A DNA stretch of 64,000 nt from Bacillus sp. DNRA2 (GTDB lineage: Bacteria > Bacillota > Bacilli > Bacillales > Cytobacillaceae), in NCBI RefSeq assembly GCF_012843265.1, contig NZ_JABAIT010000012.1, forward strand, positions 1 through 64,000, in the 5' to 3' direction. The translations under genes and the position numbers were made by a program. The notes under the pieces are model-generated. The model was not told the DNA's origin and did no database searches. It saw only the letters and a list, made by a program, of their open reading frames with translations. This document shows, one piece after another, positions 25,725-34,215 of this stretch (positions are counted from its first letter, which is position 1; the number at the start of each line of letters is the position of its first letter).

Positions 25725-26564
25725 CTACTTATTTAGATTAGGTTGTTGCTTCCACTTCGAAAATCTTTTTTCCAACGAGGTTAATCCAAAATTAACAAGT
25801 AACCCCAACATCGAAATTGTTAAAATGCCTGCAAACATTTTTGCAATCTGGAAATTATTTTGCGCAAAGGTAATTAAATATCCTAATCCTGCTTTTGCAC
25901 CAATCATTTCTGCCGCTATTAACACTAAAATGCATCCCGTACCTGCCATGCGAATTCCAACAAAGATGGTAGGAAGCGCTGCCGGTAAAACAACCTTTGT
26001 AAATAACTTAAACGCTGATAGATTCATGGACCGAGCCGATTTGATCAGCAATGGATCAACATTTTTCACACCAGTTATCGTTAGTAGTAAGATTTCGGAT
26101 GTTGAAGCGTAAAATACAATCGCAATTTTCGATGCTTCCCCAATCCCAAGGATTAACATGAACACTGGTAACAGAGCTAATGTCGCAGTGTTTCGGTATA
26201 CTTCAAATGTCGGATTTAATAATTCCCTTGCTAATGGATACCATCCAATTAGTAATCCAAGCGGAATCCCGACTACCAAAGCTAAAAGAAATCCATAAAT
26301 TGACCGTGTTATACTCGTCGAAAAATGTGTCCATAGCTCACCTGATAAGACCATTTCCCCTCCTGCTTTTATTACTTCTAAAAATGGGGGAAGATACTCT
26401 GGATTTACCAATCCGGTGCGGGGGGCGATTTCCCATAACGATACTAAAATGATTAACAAAATGGATTGCTTAAATAGCTTTGCTGTTAACTGAAAAATAG
26501 AAACGGAGGAAGTTTTGGTCTGCTTTGGTTCTTCAAATTCTATTTCTCGGACTATAGTAGCCAC
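25725..26564 (-). CDS. ssuC: SsuC-like ABC permease
   Basis: A 279-residue, six-helix permease with a BPD_transp_1 loop (SAFKLFTKVVLPAALPTIFVG region, about 183-203). It begins at GTG with GGGAGGG upstream and follows the ATPase by 15 bp. It is paralogous to the permease at 20928. Imports a sulfonate- or other organosulfur-type solute. Confidence 0.9.
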   Translation of the reverse strand: MATIVREIEFEEPKQTKTSSVSIFQLTAKLFKQSILLIILVSLWEIAPRTGLVNPEYLPPFLEVIKAGGEMVLSGELWTHFSTSITRSIYGFLLALVVGIPLGLLIGWYPLARELLNPTFEVYRNTATLALLPVFMLILGIGEASKIAIVFYASTSEILLLTITGVKNVDPLLIKSARSMNLSAFKLFTKVVLPAALPTIFVGIRMAGTGCILVLIAAEMIGAKAGLGYLITFAQNNFQIAKMFAGILTISMLGLLVNFGLTSLEKRFSKWKQQPNLNK

Positions 26565-26579
26565 AAAGAATCCCTCCCT

Positions 26580-27389
26580 CTAAATATTTGCCCCCACAAA
26601 TTCTTGCTCATGTAACAGGTTCCATACTTCATGACGTGCACTAATAAAATCTGGAGTAGCATGAATATCTGCAACATCCAACCGATTGGTTAGAGGAATA
26701 TTGACTATTTTCTTTACTGAGCCTGGATTAGCTGTCAAAACGACCACTCGCTGACCAAGATATACAGCCTCGTCTATCCCATGTGTAATGAATAGAATTG
26801 TTTTCCTAGTTTTTTCCCAAATTCGCAAAAGTTCGGCTTGAAGGGTTTCACGTGTTTGTGCATCAAGTGCTGCAAACGGTTCATCCAAAAGAAGCACATC
26901 CGGATTAAAGGCAAGACTCCTGGCAATCGCCACCCGCTGCTTCATACCACCTGACAATTCATGAGGATATCGATCTGCGAATTGTTTTAATCCAACCAAA
27001 TCTAAATAATAATCCCCCAATTCCTTCCATTCACGTTTCGAAATGCCCTTCGCCTCTAGTCCAAATTCAATATTTCCTCGAGCAGTTTTCCATGGGAACA
27101 AAGCATATTGTTGAAAAACTGTACCTCGGTCTAATCCTGGACCCGTAATTTCCTTCCCATCGATTAGAATACGCCCGTGGCTTGGCTTGGTTAAACCACC
27201 TAACAGATCGAGAAGGGTTGATTTACCGCATCCGCTTGGACCAACCAGGGTAATAAATTCCCCATCATGAACGGTGAAATTTATATCCTTTACCGCAGTG
27301 AATTCTTTCGTGCCATTTTTTTTAGTTTCATCGCGGATGGGGAATGTTTTAGTGACATGATCAAATCGTATTTTTTCAACAGCCGACAT
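26580..27389 (-). CDS. ssuB: SsuB-like ABC ATPase
   Basis: A 269-residue ATPase of the nitrate/sulfonate/taurine class. GPSGCGKST (about 50-58), FQQYALFPWKT, LSGGMKQRVAIARSLA and LLLDEPFAALD are intact. It is the first gene of an eight-gene operon behind tandem leaders d and c. It is the only ATPase for the two permeases of this operon. The ATG at 27389 follows AGGAGTG. Confidence 0.9.
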   Translation of the reverse strand: MSAVEKIRFDHVTKTFPIRDETKKNGTKEFTAVKDINFTVHDGEFITLVGPSGCGKSTLLDLLGGLTKPSHGRILIDGKEITGPGLDRGTVFQQYALFPWKTARGNIEFGLEAKGISKREWKELGDYYLDLVGLKQFADRYPHELSGGMKQRVAIARSLAFNPDVLLLDEPFAALDAQTRETLQAELLRIWEKTRKTILFITHGIDEAVYLGQRVVVLTANPGSVKKIVNIPLTNRLDVADIHATPDFISARHEVWNLLHEQEFVGANI

Positions 27390-27412
27390 CGACTTCACTC
27401 CTAACTTTTTGA

Positions 27413-27479
27413 TAATAAAAATGGCTCACATTTCAGTTTTTCAACTGATTTATGTGAGCCTCTCGGACGACCTGTGGGC
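27413..27479 (-). promoter_or_regulatory. Sulfur-leader attenuator, copy c
   Basis: The element at 27458-27479 keeps outer stem GCC/GGC and loop UCGU, but its inner stem is weakened to GG/CC with a mismatch and bulge. The terminator 27413-27460 (TCACATTTCAGTT stem) follows. A 24-codon open frame (27450-27524) with a GGGGTG ribosome site runs through it. Confidence 0.6.
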
Positions 27480-27524
27480 TAGACTAATTCCATATTGTTT
27501 GAGCAAACTATCCAATACCTTCAC
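27450..27524 (-). CDS. Possible 24-residue leader peptide over attenuator c
   Basis: GTG at 27524, preceded by GGGGTG with 5-bp spacing, opens a frame MKVLDSLLKQYG...SSERLT that ends at TAA inside the terminator stem. Translation would run through the conserved hairpin. Other copies lack a start in this frame, so this may be incidental. Confidence 0.3.
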   Translation of the reverse strand: MKVLDSLLKQYGISLAHRSSERLT

Positions 27525-27554
27525 GCCTTCACCCCAATCTTTTTTTACTATACA

Positions 27555-27742
27555 TATAGTTATAATAGGTTTTAAAGGTATGTTTCATTTTTTCACGATC
27601 CTTCACTTATGATGATAACAAAAAGGCTCACATTTCAGTTGTTACTGAATCATGTGAGCCTCTTGGACGACCAGTGGGCAGGAGATCTATTTTATTTTAT
27701 TGGATCGCTTTTTTGAAAGATTTAAAACCTATTAAAACTATA
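27555..27742. repeat. 22-bp inverted repeat flanking leader d
   Basis: Arms 27555-27576 and 27721-27742 match at 21 of 22 positions in inverted orientation and enclose leader copy d. In the transcript they could form a long stem closing the d region; as DNA they could be paired operator sites. Confidence 0.5.
27620..27679 (-). promoter_or_regulatory. Sulfur-leader attenuator, copy d
   Basis: The hairpin at 27658-27679 has outer stem GCC/GGC, internal loop CA/A, inner stem CUGG/CCAaG with a bulged A and loop UCGU. The terminator 27620-27660 has a 16-nt arm of GGCTCACAT then CAGT, followed by T5. Confidence 0.7.
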
Positions 27743-27747
27743 AGTTT

Positions 27748-27775
27748 AATTTACCACATATTTCTATATTGTCAA
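27748..27775 (-). promoter_or_regulatory. SigA promoter of the eight-gene sulfonate operon
   Basis: TTGACA (27770-27775) and TAAATT (27748-27753), spacing 16 bp, placing transcription start shortly upstream of the inverted-repeat arm. Confidence 0.55.
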
Positions 27776-27808
27776 CATGTATATGTTAAAAAGTTAATGT
27801 TTTTAAGG

Positions 27809-29122
27809 TTACCTTACTTTTTCAGCCGTCTGACTTGCTAATTTCAACGCTTGGTCGATATCAGCCAAAATATCGTCAACGTCTTCAAGTCCAACTGAAA
27901 TCCGCACCAATTCAGGCGTGACCCCACTGCGTAGCTGTTCATCTAATGTTAACCGCGAATGAGAAGTGCTCGCCGGATGGATCACCAATGTCTTCGAATC
28001 ACCGATATTTGCCACATGACTCAGGAGCTTAACTGAGTTAATAAATGTTTTGGCAGGCTCTAAGCCACCCTTAATCCCAAAACTGAATATTGACCCAGCA
28101 CCCTTAGGCAAATACTTCTTAGCCAGTGAATTCTGCGCGTCTCCCGCTAGTGTTGGATAATTCACCCACTCTACTTGATCATGTTTAGCCAAATATTCAG
28201 CAACTCGCTGGGCGTTATAAACATGCTGCTTCACCCGAAACGATAACGACTCTAAGCCTTGAATAAATAACCAACCATTAAACGGGGATAAAGACGCACC
28301 TAAATCATGGCCCAACTCGAATCGGACCTTGGTAATAAACGCTCTGTTATCGGCAACTTCAACGAACGAGCGTTGGTTTAAATTTGGATTAACTTCCGTT
28401 AACTCAGGAAATTTTCCGTTTGTCCAATCAAACTTACCCCCATCAACAATTGCCCCACCGATCGACGTACCGTGCCCACCAATAAATTTCGTCGTCGAAT
28501 GAATCACAATGTCAGCTCCAAACAGAATTGGCTTAATTAAATATGGAGTGGTGAAAGTATTATCAATCACAAGTGGAATACCATGACGATGAGCAAGCTC
28601 ACTAAGTCCCTCAATATCCGCAATCTTCAAACTTGGATTCCCGATTGTTTCTGTATAGACGGCTTTTGTTTTTTCGTTTATCGCTGATGCAACTGCCGCG
28701 AGATTATTGCCATCTACAAAACGAACCGTGACCCCAAACCTCGGAAATGTCTTTGTAAACAATGATACTGTGCCGCCATACAGTGCGCTAGTGGCAACAA
28801 TTTCATCCCCTGCTTTGGCGATTGTCAATAATGCTAGGGTGATGGCTGCTTGTCCAGATGAGACCGCAAAGGCTCCTACACCACCCTCCAGTGCCGCCAG
28901 CCGCTTTTCAAACACATCGATGGTTGGGTTGGAAATTCGGGAATAAATATAGCCTTCCCCCTCCATTTTGAATAAGTCAGCTGCGTGTTCCGTATTATCG
29001 AAAACGTACGACGTCGTTTGATAAATAGGTACTGCCCGAGAGCGGGTAATCGGATCTACCGTTTGACCTTCGTGCAAGGCGATTGTATCAAAATGGAATT
29101 GGTTCTGTCTTCCATCACTCAT
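27809..29122 (-). CDS. metY: O-acetylhomoserine sulfhydrylase (MetY)
   Basis: A 437-residue PLP enzyme of the Cys/Met metabolism family. SSGQAAITLALL, the PLP lysine in HSTTKFIGGHG and the 430-residue length distinguish MetY from shorter MetB/MetC. It joins sulfide to O-acetylhomoserine to give homocysteine, so it captures sulfide produced from organosulfur compounds. It is the last gene of the operon starting at 33885. AAAGGGGG precedes the ATG. Confidence 0.9.
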   Translation of the reverse strand: MSDGRQNQFHFDTIALHEGQTVDPITRSRAVPIYQTTSYVFDNTEHAADLFKMEGEGYIYSRISNPTIDVFEKRLAALEGGVGAFAVSSGQAAITLALLTIAKAGDEIVATSALYGGTVSLFTKTFPRFGVTVRFVDGNNLAAVASAINEKTKAVYTETIGNPSLKIADIEGLSELAHRHGIPLVIDNTFTTPYLIKPILFGADIVIHSTTKFIGGHGTSIGGAIVDGGKFDWTNGKFPELTEVNPNLNQRSFVEVADNRAFITKVRFELGHDLGASLSPFNGWLFIQGLESLSFRVKQHVYNAQRVAEYLAKHDQVEWVNYPTLAGDAQNSLAKKYLPKGAGSIFSFGIKGGLEPAKTFINSVKLLSHVANIGDSKTLVIHPASTSHSRLTLDEQLRSGVTPELVRISVGLEDVDDILADIDQALKLASQTAEKVR

Positions 29123-29179
29123 TCTTATAACCCCCTTTATTTCACCACGTTCGAATCCAGTTCCACTCGAACCCCAAGA

Positions 29180-30136
29180 CTATGACTCTAATGAAACCTC
29201 TTGAAGTTGCGCGAGTTGTCCACCTAAGAATTTACTCAACTCGAGCATTCCATATTGCTCAGCTGCTTTTTCTGCATCGCTATTGTAATTCGTATTCGTA
29301 TTGATGTCGTAAGTGTATACTTCACCCTGCGCATTTCTGATAAACTCAATGCCTGCAACTGTGATATGATTTTCTTTTAAAAATTTCTCATATTGAGCAA
29401 CAATTGGATCATTGAAGTCTCTTTGAATCTGAAACTTCGGTTTTTCTTCTACCTTCTCTCCAACTGGGCAAAATAAATCTCCGATGTTGCACGCATCTGC
29501 CGGGCATAGTTCGAATCCACCTGATGTATCAACTTGAACCGCGTAGACAAATTTGCCTCCGATAAATTCGCAACGGGTAATGTATTTCTCAGGCGAGTCT
29601 ATATACTCCTGAATGAGCATAATCCCATCAACCGGTTCATCAAAGCTTGATCCATAAACATAATCTTTCAATGCTTCAATCGAATAGAATAATTGAACAC
29701 CTAAACCCTTACCTGCACGATTATGTTTGGTAATAAACGATTCTGTTGCTAACTTCTCAGCTGCTTTAATGATATTTTCTTTCCCAACGGCAGCCAAAGT
29801 TCGCGGCGTTTTTATGCCTGCTTTTGTCAATGCAGCATATTGTTTCACTTTGCTTAACTCAAGGCTAAGCGCATTACTTCCATTAAATACTTTTCGACCA
29901 TGCTGCCCTAACCAAGCAAATAGATTATCAGCTAATTCAGGTGCATAGCGATGATCCCGCGTATGCGATGAGGCACTCATTCGACTGTAAAAGATTCCCT
30001 GTGGCGGTACTTCTGATAAGTCAAACAGGCCTTTGCTTAAATGCCATTCTTCAAACGGTAACCCTAATTCTGTTAATCTGTTTGTTAAATGAACAGTCCA
30101 TTCACTGTTCTCATGAATAATATATATCTTACTCAT
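29180..30136 (-). CDS. ATP-grasp (RimK-like) ligase in the organosulfur operon
   Basis: A 318-residue ATP-grasp protein. SKVKQYAALTKAGIKTPRTL opens the ATP-grasp fold; FITKHNRAGKGLGVQLF is the Lys/Gly-rich ATP loop; VAGIEFIRN and YTYDINTNTNYN hold metal-binding Glu and Asn. Such enzymes ligate a carboxylate to an amine or thiol. Its position between a monooxygenase and MetY is conserved here by tight spacing, but the substrate is unknown. The ATG at 30136 follows GAGGAGA. Confidence 0.78.
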   Translation of the reverse strand: MSKIYIIHENSEWTVHLTNRLTELGLPFEEWHLSKGLFDLSEVPPQGIFYSRMSASSHTRDHRYAPELADNLFAWLGQHGRKVFNGSNALSLELSKVKQYAALTKAGIKTPRTLAAVGKENIIKAAEKLATESFITKHNRAGKGLGVQLFYSIEALKDYVYGSSFDEPVDGIMLIQEYIDSPEKYITRCEFIGGKFVYAVQVDTSGGFELCPADACNIGDLFCPVGEKVEEKPKFQIQRDFNDPIVAQYEKFLKENHITVAGIEFIRNAQGEVYTYDINTNTNYNSDAEKAAEQYGMLELSKFLGGQLAQLQEVSLES

Positions 30137-30164
30137 TGTGAATCTCCTCATCTGTTAATTTATT

Positions 30165-31217
30165 TCATTTCGCCTTTACTTGCTGACGCTTAAGCTCGAC
30201 TAACGGAATAACTTCCTCTGCAAACCGTTTCATTTCCTCTAAATGTGGTGAGAATTGTAAAATTAACAAACCAAGACCCGCTTTTTCAAACGCCAAAATT
30301 TGCTCAGCGATTTGCTCTTTCGTGCCGACTAAATTTGGACGTAAACCACGATTGGATACAGAATAATCTTGCAACGCCAAATCAATTTCAAGCTGTGATT
30401 TATTTTTAAAATCGTCATATCCAGCATAACCGCTGGTTGCTTTCACATCAGTTATCCGCGCAAGCTCTGCTGTTGCCTCTGCTTCGGTATCACGGCAAAT
30501 CACATAAGCGGCCATCCCGAATCGAGAAAAAGATTCCTTGCCAGCCTCTTGTTTTAAACGCTGCATTTCTGCTATTTTATCGGCAATTTCTGGAACGGTT
30601 CCACCATGCATAACGTAGGCATCGCATTTCTCCACAATCGCCTTTTTACCGCGCTCACTTTCTCCTCCCGCGTAAAGAATAGAATGCGGGCGTTGCACTG
30701 GCTTTGGATATAGTCTCGCATTTTCAACGTGGTAATACTTACCATCATAGGAAAAGCTATCTTGAGTCCATAGACCTTTTAAGACATCAATATATTCCTC
30801 GACCCGATCATATCGATCATCGTGAGCTGTGAACTGACCTGAATATTGGCGTGCTTCCTCTTCCCACCATGCTGATACGAGATTTAAATTAAAGCGACCA
30901 TTACTGATATGATCAATATTTGCCGCCTGCTTGGCAATGACAGCTGGATTGTGATAGCCTGGTCGAATCGCCGTTAATATTTCGATTTTTTCCGTAACAG
31001 CTGCTAAAGCAGCTGCTGTTGACCATGCATCAAGGACATCTGCCTCCGGACCTTTAATATCATTTAAAAATAGTTCAGGAACGAGCGTCATATCAAAACC
31101 AAGCTGCTCTGCTGTTTGAACAACCTCCTTCACATATTCAAAGGTCGCAGGCATATTTTCGTTTTCAACATTTCGCAACCAGCCCCCAAAAATAGGTGCC
31201 CAAAATCCATATTTCAT
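30165..31217 (-). CDS. SsuD/SfnG-type FMN-dependent monooxygenase
   Basis: A 350-residue luciferase-like monooxygenase of the alkanesulfonate (SsuD) branch. YGFWAPIFGGW starts the fold; HISNGRFNLNLVSAWW and DDRYDRVEEYIDVL are the classic SsuD/SfnG motifs. It should use FMNH2 and O2 to release sulfite from a sulfonate or sulfone-derived sulfinate. The ATG at 31217 follows CGAGGTA; a frame extending to 31271 has no ribosome site. Confidence 0.88.
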   Translation of the reverse strand: MKYGFWAPIFGGWLRNVENENMPATFEYVKEVVQTAEQLGFDMTLVPELFLNDIKGPEADVLDAWSTAAALAAVTEKIEILTAIRPGYHNPAVIAKQAANIDHISNGRFNLNLVSAWWEEEARQYSGQFTAHDDRYDRVEEYIDVLKGLWTQDSFSYDGKYYHVENARLYPKPVQRPHSILYAGGESERGKKAIVEKCDAYVMHGGTVPEIADKIAEMQRLKQEAGKESFSRFGMAAYVICRDTEAEATAELARITDVKATSGYAGYDDFKNKSQLEIDLALQDYSVSNRGLRPNLVGTKEQIAEQILAFEKAGLGLLILQFSPHLEEMKRFAEEVIPLVELKRQQVKAK

Positions 31218-31324
31218 CTTAATACCTCGTTTCATATACATCAAAAGACTTTTCTTTGATCGTAATTTCATGTTTTTCTCTGTGTTTTCATATATGTTTA
31301 GTTGGTTTTATACAAATAACAATG

Positions 31325-32662
31325 CTAGGCCTCAACTTTAGTCTGGACTTTTGGAAAATCTAAGCCAAGGTGCTCACGTAAGGTATTTCCTTCATATTCA
31401 GTTCTAAATACGCCACGATTTTGGAGTTCTGGAATCGAATAATCGACGAAGTCCTTCACACCACCAGGGAAGTACGGGAATTTTACATTAAATCCATCGC
31501 ACGCACCGTAAAGGAACCATTCACTTAATTTTGCTGCAACAGCATCACCTGAATCGACAACGAATAAATGGCCCTGACTTTGCACAAAGTAATTAGCTAA
31601 TTGTCTAATCGTTAAATTCTCTTTTCTTGCCAAATCTGCCAGTAATTCAAAACGGCCCTTTTCGCCATTGACTTGATCAATACTTTTTAATTCTGGCAAA
31701 TAATCATCTGGTGCATACTGTGATAAGTCGTGCTCGACATAGCGTGACAACCAACCGATTCCTAATTCAGGTAAAATGAGTTCTTGGAAGTGCTCAAATT
31801 TTTCTTGAGCTTCTTGTTTTGTTTTACCTACAAACGGAACAATTCCCGGCATGATGGCAAACTGCTTCGGATCACGACCAAACCTTGCAACCTTTTGCTT
31901 CATCACATCATACTCAAGCTTTGCTTCAGCAATCGTTGAAGGTGCAATCGTAAATAAAATATCCGCGTGTTTCGCAGCAAACGCTCGACCATCCTCAGAT
32001 GCACTTGCTGTTACAATGACAGGATGTCCTTGCGGCGATCGTGGAATGTTTATTGGGCCTTTTACTTGATAAAATTTCCCATTATGATGAATCGGGTGAA
32101 TTTTGCTAGCATCAAGGAATTGTCCTGTTTCACGATTAATCAGGAGTGTGTCATCCTCCCAGCTATCCCATAATTTCTTGGTTACCTCAACGAATTCAGC
32201 CCCCTGTTCATAACGGAGTGAATGTTCAAGCTGCTTTCTCAGACCGAAATTTTCTGCTTCATGATCATGTGCAGTCGTCACAACATTCCATGCCGCTCTC
32301 CCCCCACTCAAGTGATCAATCGTTGCAAATTTTCTCGCAACATTAAATGGATGATTAAAGGTCGTCGATAACGTTGCAACAAGCCCAATTTTATTGGTTA
32401 CAGAAGCCAAAGCCGCCATCACCGCTGTTGCTTCCAAGCGAATTTGTGGAGTATAAGCAATATCCTCATCATTGTGGGCCAATACATCGGCTAAGAAAAG
32501 CAAATCGAATTTTCCCTTTTCAGATAGCTCCGCAATTTCCTTGTAAAGGCTTAAGCTTGTTACCTCTTCTGATTGTGTTTCCGGATAGCGCCATGCCGCT
32601 AAGTGATGTCCCAAAAATGTTTGAAAAAAAGCACCTAAATGCATTTTTCTTTTCTCGCTCAT
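31325..32662 (-). CDS. Luciferase-like FMN-dependent monooxygenase (NtaA/SnaA/DszA family)
   Basis: A 445-residue enzyme of the long family. LGAFFQTFLGHHLAAWRYP, HLSGGRAAWNVVTT and VIVTASASEDGRAFAAKHA are visible. The flavin region differs from the paralogues at 21884 and 24336 (TASASED instead of QAGSSEA), so substrate specificity probably differs. It follows an SfnB/DszC-like flavoprotein gene by 14 bp, an arrangement resembling dsz-type desulfurisation pairs. Confidence 0.87.
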   Translation of the reverse strand: MSEKRKMHLGAFFQTFLGHHLAAWRYPETQSEEVTSLSLYKEIAELSEKGKFDLLFLADVLAHNDEDIAYTPQIRLEATAVMAALASVTNKIGLVATLSTTFNHPFNVARKFATIDHLSGGRAAWNVVTTAHDHEAENFGLRKQLEHSLRYEQGAEFVEVTKKLWDSWEDDTLLINRETGQFLDASKIHPIHHNGKFYQVKGPINIPRSPQGHPVIVTASASEDGRAFAAKHADILFTIAPSTIAEAKLEYDVMKQKVARFGRDPKQFAIMPGIVPFVGKTKQEAQEKFEHFQELILPELGIGWLSRYVEHDLSQYAPDDYLPELKSIDQVNGEKGRFELLADLARKENLTIRQLANYFVQSQGHLFVVDSGDAVAAKLSEWFLYGACDGFNVKFPYFPGGVKDFVDYSIPELQNRGVFRTEYEGNTLREHLGLDFPKVQTKVEA

Positions 32663-32676
32663 TTTCATACCCCTTC

Positions 32677-33885
32677 TTAAACTGTAATGGATGAAATAAT
32701 TTTATTCCTCTGATACTGTTCAATAGCAGTTTTCGCAGCAAGACTGACGACCATATCATTTAACGGTGGGTTATAAGCGCCGCATTGAACATCACGGAAA
32801 TATCGTTCCAGAGGTAAATCCTTTGATAATGAATGGCCACCCGCAATACTCATGGCCAACTCAACTACTTTTTTGGCGTTGTTGCACACTGAATATTTCG
32901 TAATCGCAACTTCTGTTCCTAATTGATCTCTCACCTGAAAATGCGTATCCCATTTTTCAGCTAACCCGTATAAAATGGCTCTAGATACTGTTATTAAAAT
33001 CTCGATTTCACCTAATTTTTCCTGTACATGTGGTGCTTCTATGATGTTTTTGCCAAGGCTTGGAGAAAATCTTTCCTCTGCATATTGGATAATGAAATCT
33101 CTCGCAGCGGTTGCAATCCCAAGATAAATTGCCGGTAGCTGCAGCGTATAAGCACTGCTGTGGCCGGTAAACCGATTTGGCACGTCCTTAACAGAATAGG
33201 CTAACAATGCCTCTTCCGGGACAAAAACGTTGTTAAGTTCAATGTCTTGGCTGCCTGTTCCCCTCATCCCAAGCACATTCCAAGTATCAATTACTCTAAC
33301 TGAATCATTTTTTTCAATGAGGAATTCTGCTACTTTATCTTCCTCCTCGAGATAGGCTAAAACTGTAAAATGGTTTACGATTGGCGCCAAGGTCGCAAAT
33401 GCTTTTCTTCCATTAATGATGTAACCATTAGCAGTTTTTCTTGCAATCGTTGCCGGTTTGCCTCCTCTAACTATATTTCCGGAGGCACGTTCAGTCGCAT
33501 AAACATTTAATAATGAGCCCTCCTCAACCGCAGCCTTGCACACACGTTCAAATACACTCTCCTTCCATGGACGGAAATGACTTAAACTGAAAAAGGTCAT
33601 TAAATGCCAACCAACCCCTAGTGCTGTTGAACCAGATGCTTTTGCCAATCGTTCTTGGACTAGCAAAATTTCATATAATGATAATTCCTCACCACCGTAT
33701 TGTTTTGGAATCGTAAGTTTAAAAAAGCCTTGCTTTTCCAAAATTCGAAAATGCTCGAACGGAAATTCACCGGTTTCATCGTATAATGAAGCGGTCTTTT
33801 GAATTTGTGCTGCTACACGCTCAGCGTATTCTACTAATCTGGCATCCCGCTCATTTCGAATCGTTTGATTACTTACGCTCAACAT
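32677..33885 (-). CDS. Acyl-CoA-dehydrogenase-like flavin monooxygenase (SfnB/DszC type)
   Basis: A 402-residue ACAD-fold protein. The family's N-terminal helical domain, the ATERASGN block and VLGMRGTGSQDIELNNVFVP mid-domain motif are present. Instead of acyl-CoA oxidation, this branch hydroxylates organosulfur compounds with FMNH2. First gene of the operon 33885-27809, behind leader e. GGGGAG precedes the ATG. Confidence 0.82.
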   Translation of the reverse strand: MLSVSNQTIRNERDARLVEYAERVAAQIQKTASLYDETGEFPFEHFRILEKQGFFKLTIPKQYGGEELSLYEILLVQERLAKASGSTALGVGWHLMTFFSLSHFRPWKESVFERVCKAAVEEGSLLNVYATERASGNIVRGGKPATIARKTANGYIINGRKAFATLAPIVNHFTVLAYLEEEDKVAEFLIEKNDSVRVIDTWNVLGMRGTGSQDIELNNVFVPEEALLAYSVKDVPNRFTGHSSAYTLQLPAIYLGIATAARDFIIQYAEERFSPSLGKNIIEAPHVQEKLGEIEILITVSRAILYGLAEKWDTHFQVRDQLGTEVAITKYSVCNNAKKVVELAMSIAGGHSLSKDLPLERYFRDVQCGAYNPPLNDMVVSLAAKTAIEQYQRNKIISSITV

Positions 33886-33982
33886 TCTCTCCCCTTTTGA
33901 TTGCTAGATTTTTTGCTGATCTTCGCTAAAGTCTTGCGGCTTCCGTTCCAATCAACAAGGAATAAATCAGTCAATTAAAAAC

Positions 33983-34046
33983 AAAAAAGCCTTAACCTCA
34001 AACCCTATGTGGATTTGAAGTTAAGGCCTCTGGTTTTCCAGTCAGC
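33983..34046 (-). promoter_or_regulatory. Sulfur-leader attenuator, copy e
   Basis: The hairpin at 34026-34046 has outer stem GCU/GGC, internal loop GA/A, inner stem CUGG/CCAG and loop AAAA. The terminator 33983-34028 pairs GGCCTTAACTTCAAA with its complement and ends in T6. Confidence 0.7.
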
Positions 34047-34065
34047 TGTTTTTGTTTTTAATCTC

Positions 34066-34117
34066 GTTTATTCCTATCAGTTTAGTAGATTTTAACAACA
34101 ATCATTTATGATGTCAA
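34066..34117 (-). promoter_or_regulatory. SigA promoter and GGAATAA block of the MetY operon
   Basis: TTGACA (34112-34117) and TAAAAT (34089-34094), spacing 17 bp. ATAGGAATAAAC follows at 34066-34077, a block also found near other sulfur-leader promoters and similar to CymR sites. Confidence 0.6.
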
Positions 34118-34215
34118 TACACTTTCCACCATTATTCACCAATTTTTTCAAATGAATGAAAAAATGAAAACAATTCCTCCGTCATTTTTTATGGAGGAAT
34201 TGTTCTTTGTTTACG

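Noticed and set aside
29140-29180. tRNA fragment (GTTCGAATCC resembling a T-arm)
   Set aside because: No acceptor, D or anticodon arms can be placed around it; it is a short inverted repeat between two genes.
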